64,000 nt of DNA from Bacillota bacterium (GTDB taxonomy: Bacteria; Bacillota; Clostridia; Christensenellales; Pumilibacteraceae): assembly GCA_009777485.1 (NCBI GenBank), contig WRLT01000001.1, forward strand, positions 1 to 64,000, read 5' to 3'. The position numbers were made by a program, and so were the translations under genes. The notes beneath the pieces are model-generated. The model worked only from the letters and a program-made list of their open reading frames with translations. It did no database searches and was not told where the DNA came from. This document shows positions 41,009 to 48,952 of the stretch, in pieces (the stretch's first letter is position 1; every line of letters begins with the position of its first letter).

Positions 41009-41401
41009 TTATACAGCAGGCGAATTCGGATATACTAATTCATCCGTACCCGAAATGCTAATGGCGATATTTCCCTTATCCTCGGCGGATAGGTCTACGC
41101 TTAACGATTCGATTAAGCCTGTGCCAGAAAATTTAGTAGTATTATTTAAGTAAAATTCGCATACTACTTTTGTGCCGTTATGCATAGCGTCAAATAAAAA
41201 CTTATGGCTTTCTGCGCCGACAAATTCAATCGCGCCGTCTGCGCTAGCCGACCAACCGTATTGACCCGCCATTTTATCCTTTGCGCGTTTGCCAAGCTCG
41301 GCAACCTCGATAAGCTCTACCGTATCCTCTACGCTCCAATTGCTGATGTAGGCAACCTCCGTAGTGCCAATTTTAATTTTTCCCGTTAAACCAGTATACA
41401 T
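41009..41401 (-). CDS. Major tail tube protein
   Basis: 130 aa. The tube fold is visible as GLTGKIKIGTTEVAYISNWSV, WSASADGAIEF and the end TGLIESLSVDLSAEDKGNIAISISG, close to tail-tube proteins of Gram-positive siphophages. Many copies stack into the tail tube. The 120-bp gap to the chaperone gene holds a small GCCCC-TTCG-GGGGC-type hairpin, which could lower downstream expression so that tube protein exceeds chaperone. Confidence 0.85.
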   Translation of the reverse strand: MYTGLTGKIKIGTTEVAYISNWSVEDTVELIEVAELGKRAKDKMAGQYGWSASADGAIEFVGAESHKFLFDAMHNGTKVVCEFYLNNTTKFSGTGLIESLSVDLSAEDKGNIAISISGTDELVYPNSPAV

Positions 41402-41424
41402 GTTTTTTGAATCTCCTTTTTGAT

Positions 41425-41784
41425 TTAATCTTTTTTTATAAATTTAAAGCTGACAGCAAGCTGAACATACGCATCGTCTTTCGATTCGATATCCTCATAC
41501 CCGCCGATTTGAGCAAATCCCGCAAGCTTAAACTTGTTTTTTACGGCATTTGCCATTTGTTCGAGCGTTTCATACTCGTCTCCGCGCAAAATTACTTTAA
41601 AAGCGCCGACTTCGGTTTTTCCGCCGCCCAAAAATCTTGCCGCACGTTTTTCGGTTTTCTCGTTTTCGGGTTTGTTAATAAAAACAATCTTACCGCAAGG
41701 GTTTTCTGTTTTTGGAAATTTTCCGGCTTTTACCGTAAAATCTACGCCCGCTAATGCGTCCAGAATACTTCTTATTACGCTCAT
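41425..41784 (-). CDS. Putative tail terminator / tail completion protein
   Basis: 119 aa with an alpha/beta pattern (GKIVFINKPENEKTEKRAAR, GAFKVILRGDEYETLEQMAN, AYVQLAVSFKFIKKD). It lies just before the tail tube gene, where siphophages encode the terminator ring that caps the tube and, in complete phages, joins the head. The family is inferred from position and size; no single motif is decisive. It overlaps the upstream gene by 4 bp. Confidence 0.6.
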   Translation of the reverse strand: MSVIRSILDALAGVDFTVKAGKFPKTENPCGKIVFINKPENEKTEKRAARFLGGGKTEVGAFKVILRGDEYETLEQMANAVKNKFKLAGFAQIGGYEDIESKDDAYVQLAVSFKFIKKD

Positions 41785-42344
41785 TTTTTTACTCTCCTGT
41801 TATTGATGTTGATATGGTTTATTATGGATTTGTGTAAAGGCTCACCAGACTTTACAGGTACTAACACGTACGCCGTGTCAAAGGATTCTTCAAACATATA
41901 ATGCTGGCTCTTTTTTAATGCAAGGACTTGTTCCTCTGCTTTCGGCACATTGCCGTCGTGGTCCAGATATAGTATTGAAAAATCTATCAAAGCCTTGACC
42001 GCAGTCAAGTTCTTTGCACGGTGCTGCGCAAGAATGGTTTCTACCTTAGATTCTACAAGGGATTTTTCAAGCTCATCGATGCGTATTTTTTGCGCATCCG
42101 CTTGGGCGGAGGTTTGAATTAACGCCTCCTTAGTATCTTTTAAACACAAGTTGACGCAATCAAACCTATGCTTAGGAATCATAAGGCTTTCCTGCGGCGA
42201 AAGTTTTGACTCGCCTGCTTTCTCTGCCTTCTGTTTGCTCTCATTTTTTTGCTCCATAACTGTTTCCCGTTCGGTTGGTATCGCGGACCGGCCGCGCAAA
42301 GGGTTTATTTTTAATATGCTGTCGCGCATATCGGGCAGATACAT
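41781..42344 (-). CDS. Phage scaffold-like (GP20-type) coiled-coil protein
   Basis: 187 aa. The middle is a coiled coil (KDTKEALIQTSAQADAQKIR, IDELEKSLVESKVETILAQH) followed by AKNLTAVKALIDFSILYLDH then DGNVPKAEEQVLALKKSQ and YMFEE. This second block matches the C-terminal pattern of Phage_GP20 scaffold proteins (LLD-x-L-DEDGNV-x-LKKSxxYLF). A scaffold in a locus without a capsid gene is odd: it may be a relic of a deleted head module or reused. The ATG at 42344 overlaps the stop of the regulator gene (TAATG); a later ATG (about 42257) is an alternative start. Confidence 0.6.
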   Translation of the reverse strand: MYLPDMRDSILKINPLRGRSAIPTERETVMEQKNESKQKAEKAGESKLSPQESLMIPKHRFDCVNLCLKDTKEALIQTSAQADAQKIRIDELEKSLVESKVETILAQHRAKNLTAVKALIDFSILYLDHDGNVPKAEEQVLALKKSQHYMFEESFDTAYVLVPVKSGEPLHKSIINHININNRRVKK

Positions 42345-42565
42345 TAAATAGCGGTTTTTCCTAGCAGCTCATCTAGCGAAATATCAAAAAAATCGGTTAA
42401 TTGGTGCAAAGCGTCTAGGTTGGGGCTTCTTCCTTTATGAATCCAATCGGAAATAGTCTGACGGGGTATATCGATATCCTTAGAGAATTCGCTTATACCC
42501 TTTAAGCCTCTTTCTTGGATTAGGCTTTTTAAGTTGTATGCAAATGTTTTTTGATGCTTTGTCAT
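42344..42565 (-). CDS. XRE-family regulator of the tail locus
   Basis: 73 aa, one helix-turn-helix domain (GISEFSKDIDIPRQTISDWI as the DNA-reading part), with C-terminal helix LTDFFDISLDELLG. It is first in the tail block and translationally coupled to the next gene. AGGGG precedes the ATG. It may repress or activate the tail genes. Inverted 10-mers TTTGTACCCC (42567-42576) and GGGGTACAAA (42662-42671) flank its start and could be operators. Confidence 0.8.
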   Translation of the reverse strand: MTKHQKTFAYNLKSLIQERGLKGISEFSKDIDIPRQTISDWIHKGRSPNLDALHQLTDFFDISLDELLGKTAI

Positions 42566-42676
42566 CTTTGTACCCCTATAATAAATCTTTTTTGACGCCC
42601 TGTGCGGATTCGCTGATATCTCGGCAAAGATTTTTTTATTTCCGTTTTAGCGCATTACATTGGGGTACAAAATTAA
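42566..42676. promoter_or_regulatory. Putative operator region of the tail locus
   Basis: The 10-bp inverted repeats TTTGTACCCC and GGGGTACAAA lie 85 bp apart, the first touching the ribosome site of the XRE gene. TATTAT near 42580 is a possible -10 box with no good -35. Confidence 0.4.
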
Positions 42677-42764
42677 AAGCTGCGCTATGCACATTCCCGC
42701 TTGCGGGACAGTTTTGTGCAAGGAATTTTGATTGTGAAAAACGATATTTTTCTATGCATAAAAA

Positions 42765-42887
42765 AAGGCTTTTTGCACGATAAGCAAAAAGCCGTATAGG
42801 TTTTTAAAATCGACCGGCAATACCGCCGCCTCGGTATGCCGCCTCAATAAAAAACAATGTACAAAATAAAATATTCAGCACGGTTTT
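42765..42887 (-). ncRNA. Possible small RNA upstream of the tail locus
   Basis: An orphan terminator (GGCTTTTTGC, loop, GCAAAAAGCC then seven T on the minus strand, about 42793-42761) has no gene in front of it. The preceding 100 bp has TATAAT at 42893-42888 with only a weak -35, and an inner hairpin with GGCATACCG and CGGTATTGCC. This would fit a short RNA, but the promoter is poor. Confidence 0.25.
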
Positions 42888-42944
42888 ATTATACTATAAT
42901 TCGACACTGTTTTACATAAAGCGGTTTGTTTAGCCTTGAAAAAT

Positions 42945-42980
42945 AAACAAACCCCGCATTCGACTACGAATGCGGGGCGT
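42945..42980 (-). terminator. Terminator after the DUF4097 gene
   Basis: Minus strand CCCCGCATTCG, a 4-nt loop, CGAATGCGGGG, then TTTGTTTATTTTT. Confidence 0.85.
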
Positions 42981-43042
42981 TTTAAACCATTTATTCCTTT
43001 GCAAAAATAAGATTGCGGGGTGCTTTTATCTAGTAAAGACTT

Positions 43043-44077
43043 TTATACCGCGATAAATTCGATGCTGATGCGTCCGTTTGAAGTGCGCACATTTAGGTTT
43101 TTTGCGCCGCCCGACGTACCTGTGGGCAAATTGTTCGCCCCGTTTGTAGTGCGGGAAGTGATAGAAAAATCGGATTGCGCGCCCAGTATGCTTCCTTGCA
43201 CCGACCCGTTGGTGCTTTCTAACCTAACAGCGGCTTGCGTGGAAATGCGGACAAAATTTATATTGCCGTTGGTGGTTTTCAGGCGCAGCATGCCCTCTGC
43301 GGACACGCGCTCCGCCGTTATATTGCCGTTAGTGGTTTCGGCCTCTATTTTTCCTTGTGCCGCTACATCGGAAAGAGTAAACCGCCCGTTGGTGGTTCTT
43401 AGCGCAATATCCGCCGCGCTTACATTGCTAAGCGTGATATTCCCGTTGCTGCTTCTTACCGACAGATTGCCCGCGCTAACCGTATCTGTAATTGCCGCGG
43501 CACCGTTGGTAGTATATACCGAAAGCTCTCCCGTGGCGGTTACGCGTATACTTTCTATGCTTGCGTTGGTGCTTTCTACGCTAAGCCGCGCACACGTTAT
43601 GCCTTCCGCTTTTACCGTGCCGTTTGTGGTTTTTACACTAACCGAACCGCTGTAATCTGCGGGCAGCAGCAGTGTGAAGGCGGGGCTTTGCGTATCAAAG
43701 AAAAACATGCGCTCAAACATATTATACTTCCATTCCTTTGTAAAGCCAATTTCCGTATCCGATTGCGTAACGGTGTAAAACTCTTTTTCGCGCTCGAAAT
43801 ACGTTATGCGGATTTTATCGTCGGGCGAAACGCCGATATGCACGCGCATATTGCGGTCTGAAAGCGTAAAAGCTTGGTTGAGATTTTCAAACTCTTCGCT
43901 CTTTTCTGCATACGGCGGCAAAACGGACAGATTTTTTGCGTCCCAGCCGCTCGCACTCATACCGCCTACAAACAACGCCGCGCCGATACAAAATAGTATA
44001 ACGCCGACAATTGCGGTATATAAAAGCTTTTTGTTTTTAAGCGGTTTTACGGTGGTTTGATTATTTTCGGTTTCCAT
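43043..44077 (-). CDS. DUF4097-family beta-helix envelope protein
   Basis: 344 aa. One N-terminal membrane helix (LLYTAIVGVILFCIGAALFVGG) anchors an extracytosolic domain of short right-handed beta-strand repeats with the TTNG motif: VKTTNGTVKAEGI, VYTTNGAAAITDT, LKTTNGNINFVRI and others. This is the DUF4097 (adhesin-like) family. It is third in a PadR-DUF1700-DUF4097 operon, a common Firmicute envelope module of unknown purpose. Confidence 0.9.
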   Translation of the reverse strand: METENNQTTVKPLKNKKLLYTAIVGVILFCIGAALFVGGMSASGWDAKNLSVLPPYAEKSEEFENLNQAFTLSDRNMRVHIGVSPDDKIRITYFEREKEFYTVTQSDTEIGFTKEWKYNMFERMFFFDTQSPAFTLLLPADYSGSVSVKTTNGTVKAEGITCARLSVESTNASIESIRVTATGELSVYTTNGAAAITDTVSAGNLSVRSSNGNITLSNVSAADIALRTTNGRFTLSDVAAQGKIEAETTNGNITAERVSAEGMLRLKTTNGNINFVRISTQAAVRLESTNGSVQGSILGAQSDFSITSRTTNGANNLPTGTSGGAKNLNVRTSNGRISIEFIAV

Positions 44078-44119
44078 AAATTTTAATTCCTTTTATTGAT
44101 TTTAAAGCCTTTTTATGCT

Positions 44120-44722
44120 TTACGCGGTTTTATGCTTGCCTAAGTAATAATATTTTTGCGTTAAGCGGATAGCCGTGCGTATAACCGAATACGCGGATAT
44201 GCACAGTACAATACCTATCCCCAATGCGGCAAGCCCCATGCCCGAAATAGTTAAGGTTTGCGCCGTGCCTTGCGCCATAGGAGTAAGCCCTGCTACCGCC
44301 GTAAAAATACCCCATAAAACCGCGCCGATACCGCCCGAAACTAACCCGATAACCATGCTCCACAAAAAGATGGTAAGCGCCATATACGGAATAAAAAACA
44401 ACAGCTTTGCCGCAAGCCGTTTAGGGCTTTTATTAGCGCGGAAGGTAGTAACTGAACGCTCGTCTGCCTTTGCTTCTGTCTGCGCAGGCGCGCTTGGGGG
44501 CGTTTCTTCTGCTTGCGCCGCAACCGCACCGCTGTCGTAGATGATTTTATACGCAACATCAAAAGGATTGCCGAACCCGCGTATAATCTCGCGCTCCGAA
44601 CTGCCGCTTTCGGCCTTATCCGCAAACAGCTCGTTGTAATAATCTACAATGCGGGCAATTTCCTCTTGCGGAAGTCTTTTAAGATTATTTTTTAATTCTT
44701 TTTCCCATTCGTACTTGGTCAT
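44120..44722 (-). CDS. DUF1700-family membrane protein
   Basis: 200 aa. The N-terminal 65 residues (MTKYEWEKELKNNLKRLPQE, EIARIVDYYNELFADKAESG) are the DUF1700/HAAS signature. Three or four membrane helices follow, the last LGIGIVLCISAYSVIRTAIRL. A Pro/Ala/Glu linker separates the two. It lies between padR and the DUF4097 gene. Partner proteins of this family are thought to act in signalling between PadR-type regulators and the membrane; the mechanism is not known. Confidence 0.9.
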   Translation of the reverse strand: MTKYEWEKELKNNLKRLPQEEIARIVDYYNELFADKAESGSSEREIIRGFGNPFDVAYKIIYDSGAVAAQAEETPPSAPAQTEAKADERSVTTFRANKSPKRLAAKLLFFIPYMALTIFLWSMVIGLVSGGIGAVLWGIFTAVAGLTPMAQGTAQTLTISGMGLAALGIGIVLCISAYSVIRTAIRLTQKYYYLGKHKTA

Positions 44723-44737
44723 GGGGCTAAACCCTCC

Positions 44738-45040
44738 CTAAGAATTTATATAACGGTGTATATTGGTTATAGACTTAAAGTCCTCTTCAAATTCGGCTAG
44801 ACGCTGTGTGCCTTTATAGGTTATAAAATAGTATCGCCGCAATCTGCCGTTATATTCTGCCGTTCGCGCCGAAACAAACTCGTCGGCTTCAAGACGTTTT
44901 AAAATCGGGTACAGCGTAGATTCGGATATCTCTACATACGGAGAAATATCCGAAATAATTTTGTAGCCGTACGATTCCTCATACCGAACCGCCCTTAGCA
45001 CGCAAACCTCTAATAAGCCTTTTTTAAGTTGAACATCCAA
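44738..45040 (-). CDS. PadR-family transcriptional regulator
   Basis: 100 aa, a short PadR: winged helix KGLLEVCVLRAVRYEESYGY, ISESTLYPILKRLEADEFVS as the recognition helix, wing RLRRYYFITYKG, and a short C-terminal helix for dimerisation. It is first in the operon and probably represses it. A palindrome overlaps the promoter about 65 bp upstream. The start codon at 45040 lacks a strong ribosome site. Confidence 0.92.
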   Translation of the reverse strand: MDVQLKKGLLEVCVLRAVRYEESYGYKIISDISPYVEISESTLYPILKRLEADEFVSARTAEYNGRLRRYYFITYKGTQRLAEFEEDFKSITNIHRYINS

Positions 45041-45103
45041 CTATTCTGCCGCTCCCTATCGTTTAGACAATACACGCGCAAAACGCATACTGCCTTATAT
45101 ATG

Positions 45104-45135
45104 ATACTATACAATACATAGTATTATGCCGTCAA
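45104..45135 (-). promoter_or_regulatory. padR operon promoter with operator palindrome
   Basis: Minus strand TTGACG (45135-45130), 18 bp, TATAGT (45111-45106). The inverted repeat ATACTAT-N7-ATAGTAT (45104-45124) covers the -10 box, a likely autorepression site. Confidence 0.65.
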
Positions 45136-45202
45136 GTACTTTTAGTAAAGTTTTTTATTAAAATTTGATTAGAAAAATTCCGCGAACTGTCGTAGAACTA
45201 AA

Positions 45203-45240
45203 AACGCCCCTCACCGAAATTCGATGAGGGGCGTTACCGT
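45203..45240. terminator. Terminator after the DUF4190-like gene
   Basis: AACGCCCCTCA, an 11-nt loop, TGAGGGGCGTT; T runs lie on both sides, so it may work both ways. Confidence 0.85.
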
Positions 45241-45269
45241 TTTTTTAGTCAAGCTTTTTTAAAGCAACA

Positions 45270-45527
45270 CTACATATAAATCATTAAAATGACAAAAAGA
45301 ACAGCCCAAGCGACTAGCCCCACGGTGCCTATAATAACGCCCGCAGTTGCCGCACCGCTCGGTTCGTTGGCCGCTTTCAGCGTATTTCTTGCCGACAAGC
45401 CTTTTACAAGGGCTATAACGCCAAGAACAAGGCCAAGAAAAAACAACGAGATTATGCCGCAAACCAAGGCGGTAGTAGCCCGCGATTTGGCAGAAGCAAC
45501 TTCTGGATTGTATGACGGTTCCATCAT
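45270..45527 (-). CDS. Small two-helix membrane protein (DUF4190-like)
   Basis: 85 aa from the ATG at 45527 (MMEPSYNPEVASAKSRATTA), which follows AAGGAGG; the frame upstream is open but untranslated. Two membrane helices (ALVCGIISLFFLGLVLGVIALV and GVIIGTVGLVAWAVLFVILM) flank a hinge with KGLSARNTLKAANEPSG. This is the usual form of DUF4190 proteins. The function is unknown. A trinucleotide repeat lies in its promoter. Confidence 0.8.
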   Translation of the reverse strand: MMEPSYNPEVASAKSRATTALVCGIISLFFLGLVLGVIALVKGLSARNTLKAANEPSGAATAGVIIGTVGLVAWAVLFVILMIYM

Positions 45528-45588
45528 TCGTTTCCTCCTTTTTAAAAAGTTTTCCACATGATAAAGCTTGTACCCTATCATATAAATA

Positions 45589-45615
45589 AGTATACGTCGT
45601 CGTCGTCTATGTCAA
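45589..45615 (-). promoter_or_regulatory. Promoter with four CGT units in the spacer
   Basis: Minus strand TTGACA (45615-45610) and TATACT (45594-45589), both near consensus but only 15 bp apart. Twelve bases of the spacer are four tandem trinucleotides (45595-45606). Confidence 0.6.
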
Positions 45616-45786
45616 GTGTTTTTTGCAACAAAAAATATTGAAAATCTACAAAATTCTACTTTTTAGCCTAAAAAATTTATTATACTTATCCACATTACCC
45701 ACCCCGCGCACACGCACACGGCTTTTTGTTGCGGCGGCATAGTTAAATAATGGAAAATGGGGAATATATTTTAAGTCTTAGCCGCA

Positions 45787-45893
45787 AAAAAATTCCCCTC
45801 TTGAGGGGTGGACGCGTTAGCGGACGGGGTGGAAAGAAAAACGCCTTTCCACCCCGTCAACTTCGTTGCCACCCCTCAAGAGGGGAATTTTTA
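45787..45893. repeat. Back-to-back pair of CCACCCC repeats
   Basis: Two copies of the repeat family seen at 24.4-25.0 kb lie head to head (45787-45838 inverted, 45845-45893 direct), forming a palindrome of about 100 bp. The rest of the 392-bp gap (45582-45973) holds a GGAAAATGG satellite fragment and nothing that looks like a gene. Confidence 0.75.
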
Positions 45894-45973
45894 TATGGTT
45901 TTTTTACAAATACTCATGCAACGCGCATGGGATTGAGATTACCGCATCGGGCTTTTGCCCCGTCTAGCTTGGG

Positions 45974-46549
45974 CTAATCATTTGTGTCGTTATTTTCTTC
46001 TGTTTCTTGTGTAGCCTGTTTTAATTCTTCTTCTAGTTCCTCTTGGGCTATTGCACTTTTAAATGTTCTACCCGTAATAATTTCTTTTTTATAATGATTG
46101 CGAATGCTTTTACAAATGTTTTTGCTTGCGACTTCAAGTATAATTATATCCTCGCAATTTTTCATACTACATAAACGTTTATGCCCATAGTACATATGCA
46201 CTCTTGTAATATATATTATCGTTCTTATACCTAAAAATTTTATAACTTCTATTTCGTGTATTTCTTCCCACTTAAAAAAACGTGTTAGTTTTCTAAATTT
46301 CAAGCAGTTTCGATATAAAATTCCTTCACTGTTAATTTCGACAATCCCTCGATTTAGAATCAAAATACCTAAGCCGAAAATTGAAGCGCATGCAAAAGCA
46401 AGACCAATTACTAACAAAACTTCGTATGCACTATTATTATTTATGTCGCCATCAAAAACACAATACAATACAAAACATATACATGACGCTAAAATAAAAC
46501 CAAGCGACAAAAAGAACTGTAGCTTATGTGTATAAAATTTTTTACGCAT
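45974..46549 (-). CDS. Two-helix membrane protein with PH-like domain and acidic tail
   Basis: 191 aa from the ATG at 46549 (MRKKFYTHKLQFFLSLGFIL), with GGAGGTG 5 nt upstream. Two membrane helices (15-38, 50-75) are followed by VEINSEGILYRNCLKFRKLT, KWEEIHEIEVIKFLG, like PH-type domains in which a basic strand pair faces the membrane, and a C-terminal Glu/Gln-rich tail (EELEEELKQATQETEENNDT). It shows weak likeness in layout to the 27337 protein. Unknown function. Confidence 0.7.
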   Translation of the reverse strand: MRKKFYTHKLQFFLSLGFILASCICFVLYCVFDGDINNNSAYEVLLVIGLAFACASIFGLGILILNRGIVEINSEGILYRNCLKFRKLTRFFKWEEIHEIEVIKFLGIRTIIYITRVHMYYGHKRLCSMKNCEDIIILEVASKNICKSIRNHYKKEIITGRTFKSAIAQEELEEELKQATQETEENNDTND

Positions 46550-46590
46550 TGTACACCTCCTATGGTCGTGGGGACGATGCGGCAATTATT

Positions 46591-48000
46591 TTACAGCCAG
46601 TTGTAGTTGTTGGAGTTGATGGTGATGCTTATATCTACGGGCGTGCCTTCTCTTAGTACGCGTACTACAAGAACTTGATTGTTGCGTGCATAATATAGAT
46701 AGTCGCTAAGCATAAAGTTGCGCGTAATTTGAATTGCTTCGCGGTTGGGAAGTTTGGCAGAAACTAACACATCTCCCTCTTGTAAAGCGGGGGTTGCTTT
46801 AAACGCGGGCGTATCGGGCGAAACAGACAGCACTGCGGTTTCTTCTATAATCCGCACAATGCCGTTTACTAACTCCCCGCGCGAACCGATAATGTTGGTT
46901 TGAATGCCGATAATGTGTTTGATAAACCTATTGCCCCGCCGCACGCCGTCTAAGACGGATTGTGCAATGCCGTCTGCTACGTTTGCGGGAATTGCGTAGC
47001 CGATATTGTCTATCGCGTTGTCTACGGCCTTTGCGTTTACTATGCCTACCACCTTGCCGCTTGTATCAAAAACCGCGCCGCCCGAATTGCCGCGGTTAAT
47101 GGCCGCATCTACCCGCAATACGCGGTGTCTTTCCCGTTGATTTGCGCTGGATAAGCTTTCCATATAAATATCCTCTGAATCGACATTTACAATACCGCTT
47201 GTCGCGGAAACACCTACGCCCTCCGGATTGCCTACCGCAATAACAGACTGCCCGACAATAAGATTGTTAGAATCGGCAAATTCTGCCGCCGTGTAAAAAC
47301 TATGCTTAAAAATATCGGCAGAGGTTTGCAATAGCGCGATATCCCTAGAAATAGAACCGCCGATAAACATCGCAGGAATAGACAGGTCTAGCCCACCGTC
47401 TTCGTCGTCGAAATATTCTCTGCCGTAGGGTGCAATGCGGATATTTGCGCTAACCCCGCTGTCGGTAGCGGTGTTGCGGCGGTCGTGGATAACGTGGTAG
47501 TTGGTAATAATAATAACCGTACCCGTTGTACGGTTTATGCTGTAAATTACGCCCGCACCCGCGCCCGTAGCCTCGTTTCTTCCGATAGAAAACTCTGCGC
47601 GCACGCTTACGGAATTGCGTAGCGCGCTTTGCACAACGTCTTGAATCGGGTCGCGTTGGTATTTTAACAAAAGCGACATGAATGTGCCGACTGCCTCATC
47701 AAGGCTTAGGTCGGGATACAGCGTAAGATAAAAGCTGAATAAATCCTCTATGCTTAAATCGTCCACGCGCAAAGAGGCTAAAAAAGCTACTTCGTCGCCC
47801 GTGTTGCCTTGTTCAAGCCATAATTGATACGCGGATTGACCCTTATGCGAATCCAGCCACTGCGATATTGTGCCGCTGTTGCCTTGCTCTAACCAGATTT
47901 CGTACGCGGATTTTCCCGCGCAGCCCGCAAACAGTGCCGCCGAAAGAATTACAGAAAGGATTACACCCAGCAAAATACGGATAAGCGAATTCTTTTTCAT
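46591..48000 (-). CDS. HtrA-like serine protease lipoprotein
   Basis: 469 aa. The signal peptide ends ALFAGC. Residues 28-75 hold two repeats of SAYEIWLEQGNSGTISQWL-type, a module common in Firmicute surface proteins. A trypsin-like domain follows with a full triad: His in TNYHVIHD, Asp in SRDIALLQ, Ser in NRGNSGGAVFD. The end is a PDZ-like domain (ALQEGDVLVSAKLPNREAIQ). It should act outside the membrane on misfolded or surface proteins. GGAGGT precedes the ATG. It differs from the 16107 protease in anchor and N-terminal repeats. Confidence 0.92.
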   Translation of the reverse strand: MKKNSLIRILLGVILSVILSAALFAGCAGKSAYEIWLEQGNSGTISQWLDSHKGQSAYQLWLEQGNTGDEVAFLASLRVDDLSIEDLFSFYLTLYPDLSLDEAVGTFMSLLLKYQRDPIQDVVQSALRNSVSVRAEFSIGRNEATGAGAGVIYSINRTTGTVIIITNYHVIHDRRNTATDSGVSANIRIAPYGREYFDDEDGGLDLSIPAMFIGGSISRDIALLQTSADIFKHSFYTAAEFADSNNLIVGQSVIAVGNPEGVGVSATSGIVNVDSEDIYMESLSSANQRERHRVLRVDAAINRGNSGGAVFDTSGKVVGIVNAKAVDNAIDNIGYAIPANVADGIAQSVLDGVRRGNRFIKHIIGIQTNIIGSRGELVNGIVRIIEETAVLSVSPDTPAFKATPALQEGDVLVSAKLPNREAIQITRNFMLSDYLYYARNNQVLVVRVLREGTPVDISITINSNNYNWL

Positions 48001-48062
48001 TTAGTATACCTCCGAACCTACATACCACTAAGTAATATGTATAAACCTATAAAAGGTTCTTA

Positions 48063-48114
48063 GCCTTATCTTAAAGTTATTATGCCACATATTCTAAAAA
48101 ATGTCAAACCTCGA
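48063..48114 (-). promoter_or_regulatory. Promoter of the HtrA lipoprotein gene
   Basis: Minus strand TTGACA, 17 bp, CATAAT (between about 48107 and 48079). The leader is about 70 nt with a CCTTTTATAGG-like hairpin. Confidence 0.55.
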
Positions 48115-48151
48115 CAGCATGTTTTTTGTAAGCCGAAAACCGTGTGCCGCC

Positions 48152-48889
48152 TTAATCCTCTAACAGTAAGCCCAGCTCGCGCATAATAGTTTCTAAATCC
48201 TCTTTGGGGTTTAGGGCTTCCTCAAACGAAAAGCCTGAGACTTCGGCGGGCTTAGCCGCTTTCTTTTTGCGGTTTGATTCTTTTTGAGGCTTAGCCTTAT
48301 CGGCGTGCAAGAAGTTTTTGATACGCTCTACGGGGTCAAACGTGCCAAGCCCGAAAATCTCATCCCCTTCCTCTTCGATCGCCATATCGTCTTCTTTCGG
48401 CGTTTGTACGGTGATGTAGCCGATGCGGCGTTCCTCTACGCGCTTTTTTTCGTTTTGATAGGTTTGTTCTATTTCGGGCGGAAAAGCGGAGGCGTCTGCG
48501 CCTTGCAAAATTTTGCGCATTTGGCGGTTGAATTTTGCCTGCGCCGCAAGCTCGTCGTCTAACGGATATTTTTCTAACAGCTTGTTGTAATACGAAACCC
48601 ACTTATCGTGAAACGCATTAAGCCGCGCAAGCTCTTGCTCGTATTTAAGTTTGGCTAGGTTTTCTATTTCTTCGGCCTTTGCAACGGCGTTAAAGATTGA
48701 TTTGGTAATAAGCCCCGTTTTTTCTTTATACGACGCCATGCGGCTTTCTGCGGCGTTCAGCGCGTGCTTTAACTCGTCGATACGCTCTTTTTGCGCGTCG
48801 ACGACATGGTTATATTCGTCCGCAAGCTTTTTTAAATACGCTTCGACTTCGGAGGTTTTATATCCTTTTTTATCAATCGAAAATTTCAA
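48152..48889 (-). CDS. DivIVA-domain protein
   Basis: 245 aa, starting at TTG (48889) 5 nt after AGGAG. The first 25 residues (MKFSIDKKGYKTSEVEAYLK) are the membrane-curvature-binding DivIVA motif with the conserved GY and EV. A long coiled coil follows to about residue 110, then a linker with DDELAAQAKFNRQMRKILQG and an acidic C-terminal region. DivIVA-like proteins mark poles and septa and recruit division or wall factors. It follows pncB by 63 bp in the same direction. Confidence 0.85.
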   Translation of the reverse strand: MKFSIDKKGYKTSEVEAYLKKLADEYNHVVDAQKERIDELKHALNAAESRMASYKEKTGLITKSIFNAVAKAEEIENLAKLKYEQELARLNAFHDKWVSYYNKLLEKYPLDDELAAQAKFNRQMRKILQGADASAFPPEIEQTYQNEKKRVEERRIGYITVQTPKEDDMAIEEEGDEIFGLGTFDPVERIKNFLHADKAKPQKESNRKKKAAKPAEVSGFSFEEALNPKEDLETIMRELGLLLED

Positions 48890-48952
48890 CTTTACTCCTT
48901 TTTTATTCCTTTCTTCTTTACGCGGCTGAGGCTGTTTAGCAAACGTATTCAG

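Noticed and set aside
29667-42565. Complete prophage
   Set aside because: No integrase, terminase, portal, capsid or attachment-site repeat could be seen between the flanking host genes.
45750-45977. 75-codon plus-strand frame
   Set aside because: It runs across the head-to-head CCACCCC repeats and satellite fragment.
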